A DNA stretch of 7,825 bases from CAYREV01 sp964423345. GTDB lineage: Bacteria > Bacteroidota > Rhodothermia > Balneolales > Balneolaceae. Below are positions 5,713 through 7,825 of this stretch, in pieces (positions within the stretch are counted from its first letter, which is position 1; each line of letters starts with the position of its first letter). The position numbers and the translations under genes are program-made. The stretch is taken from positions 1 to 7,825 of the forward strand of contig CAYREV010000056.1 of the NCBI GenBank assembly GCA_964423345.1, given 5' to 3'. The notes under the pieces are model-generated. The model was not told the origin of the DNA. It made no database searches and was given only the letters and a program-made list of their open reading frames with translations.

Positions 5713-7825
5713 CTAATCCTCAAACATACCAAGCAACAATTCCTTCGACTGCTGAAGTACCTTGTTTAACTCTCCGGGTTTTCTTCCACCGGCGGTAGCC
5801 AGGTTGGGCTGGCCGCCTCCGCCGCCGCCCAGCATCCTGCCCAGTTCCGAAACGAGAGCCCCCGCCTTTACGCCCTGCCCGATCAGGTCGTCGGTAACCG
5901 CGGCAGCCACATAGACTTTTCCCTCCTCCTCGTCGCGAGACCCGAGGATGGTAACCGTACCCTCTTTCTCTTTCTCCAGGGCTTCGTATCCCAGCTGCTT
6001 GAGCAGGTCCATGTCGGCATGGGAGATCTCTCCGGTGACCAGCTTCACGCCCTTGCGGACCTCCTCGGCTTGTTCTATCAGCCGGTCCAGTTTTGAGGAG
6101 CTTTGCTGCAGCCGCAGGCGTTCAACTTCCTTCTCCAGCTCCTTTCGCTCTTCAATGAGCTCCCGGATATCTTTTACCAGGTCTTCGCTCTGTCCGACCT
6201 GGGATTGAATGGCAGCTACCAGGTCTTTCTCCCTGCGCAGCAGGCTGTCGGCATGCATGCCGGCCACCGCTTCTACACGGCGTATCCCGGCTGCGGCCGA
6301 CGATTCACCCAGGAAACGGAAATAGCCGATTTCGCCGGTCGATTCGACGTGCGTTCCGCCGCACAGCTCAATGGAAAAGTCGGGGTCGAAGGTGATCACC
6401 CTGACCTCATCGCCGTATTTCTCGCCGAACAGCATCATGGCGCCCCGTTCCCGGGCTTTCTCCAAAGGCACCCCTCGCTCTTCCTGCTTCGGGATGTTTT
6501 GCTGTATCCTTTCATTGACGATGCGCTCTATGGTGTCCAGCTGCTCGGGAGTCACACTCTCATAATGGGAGAAATCGAATCGCAGGTGTTTTTCATCAAC
6601 CAAGGAACCCTTCTGGGCCACGTGATCCCCCAGCGTTTTTCTCAATGCGGCATGCACCAAGTGGGTAGCGGTATGGTGCTTACGCACCTCGCGCCTTCGC
6701 TCGCGGTCGACCAGAGCCTCCCACTCACCGCCCGGATCTTCCGGCAGACGATCTACATAATGAATATATCCTTCAGCTCCCTTCTGCACGTCCAGCACCC
6801 GCAGGTGTTCATTGCCGTCGGTAATAATACCCGTATCGGCCACCTGTCCCCCGCTTTCGGCATAAAAAGGAGTCTGCTCCAGCAGCAGGGCATTGCGGTC
6901 TCCCTCCTTTCGTAAAGCCCGTATACGGGTCCCGGTCTCCAGCTCGTCGTAGCCGGTAAAACGGAACGTGTCGCTATCATGCACCTGCAGCCAATCCCCT
7001 TTTTCGGTCTGGCCACTTCCGAACTTCCCGGCGGCGCGGGCTCGTTCCTTCTGCTCCTGCATCCGTTCGTCAAAACCTTCGGTATCCACTTCCAATCCGC
7101 GCTCGCGGGCCATCAGCTGCGTCAGGTCGATGGGAAAACCGTAGGTATCGTGCAGCTTGAAAGCGGCTTCGCCGGGAATCTCCGATTTGCCTTCGGCAAT
7201 TTCATTAAACAGCTCGATGCCCTGCCCCAGCGTGTTGAGGAAACTCTGCTCCTCGGCCCGCACGACATTCATCACAAAGTCCTGTTGTTCAATGAGCACG
7301 GGAAATACCTCCTTGAACTGTTCGGCCAGGGTGGGCACCAGCTCATGAAAAAACGGTTTCTTCAGATCCAGCTTGTCCCAGCCGTAGCGGATGGCGCGCC
7401 GCAGGATACGGCGGACCACATAGCCGCGGCCGTCGTTGCCGGGCGAGGCACCGTCGGCAATGGAAAAACTGACCGCCCGGATGTGGTCGGCAATCACCCG
7501 CATGGCAATGTCGATCTCTTCATCCTGCCCGTAGCTTACCCCGGCCAGGACGCCTATCTTCTCCAATAGCGGCTCAAAGAGGTCGGTATCGTAATTGGAT
7601 CTTTTGCCTTGAAGGACGGCGCAAATGCGTTCAAAACCCATCCCCGTATCCACATGCTGGGCGGGGAGGTCCTCCAGGGATCCGTCCCCCTGTCGGTTAA
7701 ACTGTATAAAAACCAGGTTCCATATCTCCATCACCCGGGGATCGTCCATATTGACCAGCTCCGCACCCGGCTTTTTTTTGCGCTCCTCATCGGGACGCAG
7801 GTCGATATGCACTTCCGAGCAGGGT
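5713..7825 (-). CDS. alaS: Alanyl-tRNA synthetase (N-terminus beyond window)
   Basis: This cytoplasmic enzyme charges tRNA-Ala and edits mischarged Ser and Gly. The frame is open to the right edge; the GTG at 7810-7812 is an internal Val within PCSEVHIDL, so it is not the start. About 170 N-terminal residues, including class II motif 1, are missing by comparison with family length. Visible parts in order are class II motif 3 (VDTGMGFER, about 7656-7630), the helical tRNA-recognition region with DGRGYVVRRILRRAIRYG, and the editing domain. The editing domain has zinc-site HTATH (6675-6661) and CGGTH (6363-6349). A coiled coil rich in Glu, Lys and Leu (about 6160-6060) leads to the C-Ala/DHHA1 domain with a run of six glycines then QPNLATAGG. 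The end MFED precedes TAG. The Lys-rich insertion DEERKKKPGAELVN after PCSE is typical of Bacteroidota-like AlaS. No key residue is missing in the visible part. Confidence 0.97.
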   Translation of the reverse strand, partial: PCSEVHIDLRPDEERKKKPGAELVNMDDPRVMEIWNLVFIQFNRQGDGSLEDLPAQHVDTGMGFERICAVLQGKRSNYDTDLFEPLLEKIGVLAGVSYGQDEEIDIAMRVIADHIRAVSFSIADGASPGNDGRGYVVRRILRRAIRYGWDKLDLKKPFFHELVPTLAEQFKEVFPVLIEQQDFVMNVVRAEEQSFLNTLGQGIELFNEIAEGKSEIPGEAAFKLHDTYGFPIDLTQLMARERGLEVDTEGFDERMQEQKERARAAGKFGSGQTEKGDWLQVHDSDTFRFTGYDELETGTRIRALRKEGDRNALLLEQTPFYAESGGQVADTGIITDGNEHLRVLDVQKGAEGYIHYVDRLPEDPGGEWEALVDRERRREVRKHHTATHLVHAALRKTLGDHVAQKGSLVDEKHLRFDFSHYESVTPEQLDTIERIVNERIQQNIPKQEERGVPLEKARERGAMMLFGEKYGDEVRVITFDPDFSIELCGGTHVESTGEIGYFRFLGESSAAAGIRRVEAVAGMHADSLLRREKDLVAAIQSQVGQSEDLVKDIRELIEERKELEKEVERLRLQQSSSKLDRLIEQAEEVRKGVKLVTGEISHADMDLLKQLGYEALEKEKEGTVTILGSRDEEEGKVYVAAAVTDDLIGQGVKAGALVSELGRMLGGGGGGQPNLATAGGRKPGELNKVLQQSKELLLGMFED

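Noticed and set aside
7810..7812. GTG as start of AlaS
   Set aside because: It lies inside the conserved PCSE(V/I)H segment of the catalytic domain; upstream codons continue the family sequence.

Overview
The window reads as an ordinary housekeeping stretch of a chromosome from the Bacteroidota/Balneolota side of the FCB group. This rests on four things: an AlaS with the Lys-rich insertion I associate with that group, a split alpha/beta pyruvate dehydrogenase E1, starts without clear Shine-Dalgarno sequences, and AT-rich spacers between moderately GC-rich genes. A Balneolaceae-like source is my best guess; the phylum-level call is inference, made without a database search.

Layout, left to right. 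Positions 1-1383 (+) hold the 3' part of a gene for a SPOR-domain envelope protein. It has a long, low-complexity, repeat-built N-terminal region rich in Pro, Asp, Thr and Glu, followed by tandem SPOR-like folds. It converges, with a 13-bp gap, on a small secreted beta-rich protein gene on the minus strand (1397-1801). An AT-rich spacer with a clear inverted repeat (1819-1905) follows, then a textbook Rho-independent terminator (1921-1956) that ends the minus-strand unit to its right.

That unit, read from right to left, is alaS (5713 to the window edge, N-terminus missing), a 176-bp spacer with a possible promoter, then pdhA, pdhB and pdhC. PdhA and PdhB form the thiamine-diphosphate E1 that decarboxylates pyruvate and reductively acetylates the lipoyl arm of PdhC (E2), which transfers the acetyl group to CoA. 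The E3 gene (lpd) is not in the window. pdhA and pdhB are 49 bp apart. pdhB and pdhC are separated by 163 bp holding a MITE-like, AT-rich inverted-repeat segment that reaches from just upstream of the pdhC start to the pdhB stop.

I found no CRISPR array, tRNA, rRNA, transposase or defence gene, and no convincing new multi-gene system. The items most worth a second look are the two inverted-repeat spacers and the two-level repeat in the SPOR protein, whose copies keep the peptide while their synonymous codons have diverged.
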